A stretch of 25,494 nucleotides of DNA from Apostichopus californicus (Eukaryota; Echinodermata; Holothuroidea; Aspidochirotida; Stichopodidae). Shown here piece by piece: positions 25,321 to 25,494 of this stretch (positions are counted from its first letter, which is position 1; the number at the start of each line of letters is the position of its first letter). The notes below the pieces were generated by a model, which did not search any database, was not told the DNA's origin, and saw only the letters and a program-made list of their open reading frames with translations. Position numbers and translations under genes: made by a program. Location: the NCBI GenBank assembly GCA_020650975.1, contig JAIPMN010002469.1, positions 1-25,494 on the forward strand. Direction: 5' to 3'.

Positions 25321-25494
25321 ATCAGTGTGTGAAGACTATCTACCATTATCATCATACCAAGTTTGACGAAATTCCGACTAGTAACAGTAGCCAAGTAATT
25401 GCAATTTGGAGTATTTCACGTTTGACCCCATGACCTCATTAATATTCATGATATGAGCACCAAAATCAACAGGGTTCATCTACTCACTATGGGC
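25321..25494. repeat. Left part of a dispersed/tandem repeat family cut by the window edge
   Basis: The phrases CCAAGTTTGACGAAATTCCG, TTTGACCCCATGACCTC and CAAAATCAACAGGGTTCATC resemble a repeat I recall from marine invertebrate genomes, usually as tandem units. TGACCCCATGACCT (25423-25436) is a DR2 spacing of the AGGTCA/GGGTCA half-site on the minus strand. Only one unit is visible here. Confidence 0.4.

Overview
This is a stretch of animal nuclear genome. Coding sequence is sparse, split by GT-AG introns, and set in AT-rich DNA full of short interspersed repeats. The repeat types (nonautonomous hAT-like elements, an L2-like (ATT)n tail, tRNA-like SINE heads, AGGTCA-bearing repeat families) fit a marine invertebrate deuterostome. 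An echinoderm, possibly a sea cucumber, is my guess from recall only.

The only two convincing protein genes are a head-to-tail pair of torsins (ER-lumenal/nuclear-envelope AAA+ ATPases) on the + strand. Torsin copy 1 has five coding exons at 4047-4209, 5360-5628, 7683-7858, 8437-8561 and 9721-9995 (335 aa). Torsin copy 2 has five coding exons at 15571-15730, 18309-18571, 18764-18939, 20566-20690 and 23100-23380 (334 aa). Intron phases (1,0,2,1) are identical, and exons 3 and 4 are the same length in both (176 and 125 nt), so the pair is a tandem duplication of a whole five-exon gene.

The copies have diverged in informative ways. Copy 1 keeps the hallmark torsin Walker A (GTGKN) and Walker B (FDE) and ends in RDEL, a KDEL-type ER retrieval signal. 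Copy 2 has GTGKS and FEE at the nucleotide site, a strongly diverged exon 4, a TorsinA-like N-glycosylation site, and ends KLEL. Both keep the sensor 1 Asn, the GCK sensor 2 motif, the redox cysteine pair and the Glu-Glu pair corresponding to the DYT1 site.

Layout: 1-4046 is repeat-rich upstream DNA (L2-like tail, one arm of a distant inverted repeat pair, a 690-1161 fold-back repeat with a tRNA-like spacer, a LINE reverse-transcriptase tail at 3100-3376). 4047-9995 is torsin copy 1. 9996-15504 is intergenic, with an AGGTCA-rich repeat, a 512-bp element and a tRNA-Thr-like SINE head. 15505-23380 is torsin copy 2, whose introns hold a 514-bp element, a Ty3/Gypsy fossil, a 391-bp hAT MITE beside a tRNA-like SINE, and a 699-bp Charlie-like hAT element. 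23381-25494 is intergenic DNA entering another repeat family at the right edge.

The least expected observations are the altered catalytic site and diverged exon 4 of copy 2, the RDEL tail of copy 1, a MITE whose target duplication contains the exon 4 splice donor of copy 1, and three elements with different ends that share exact 6-bp target duplications and one G/C-rich internal block.
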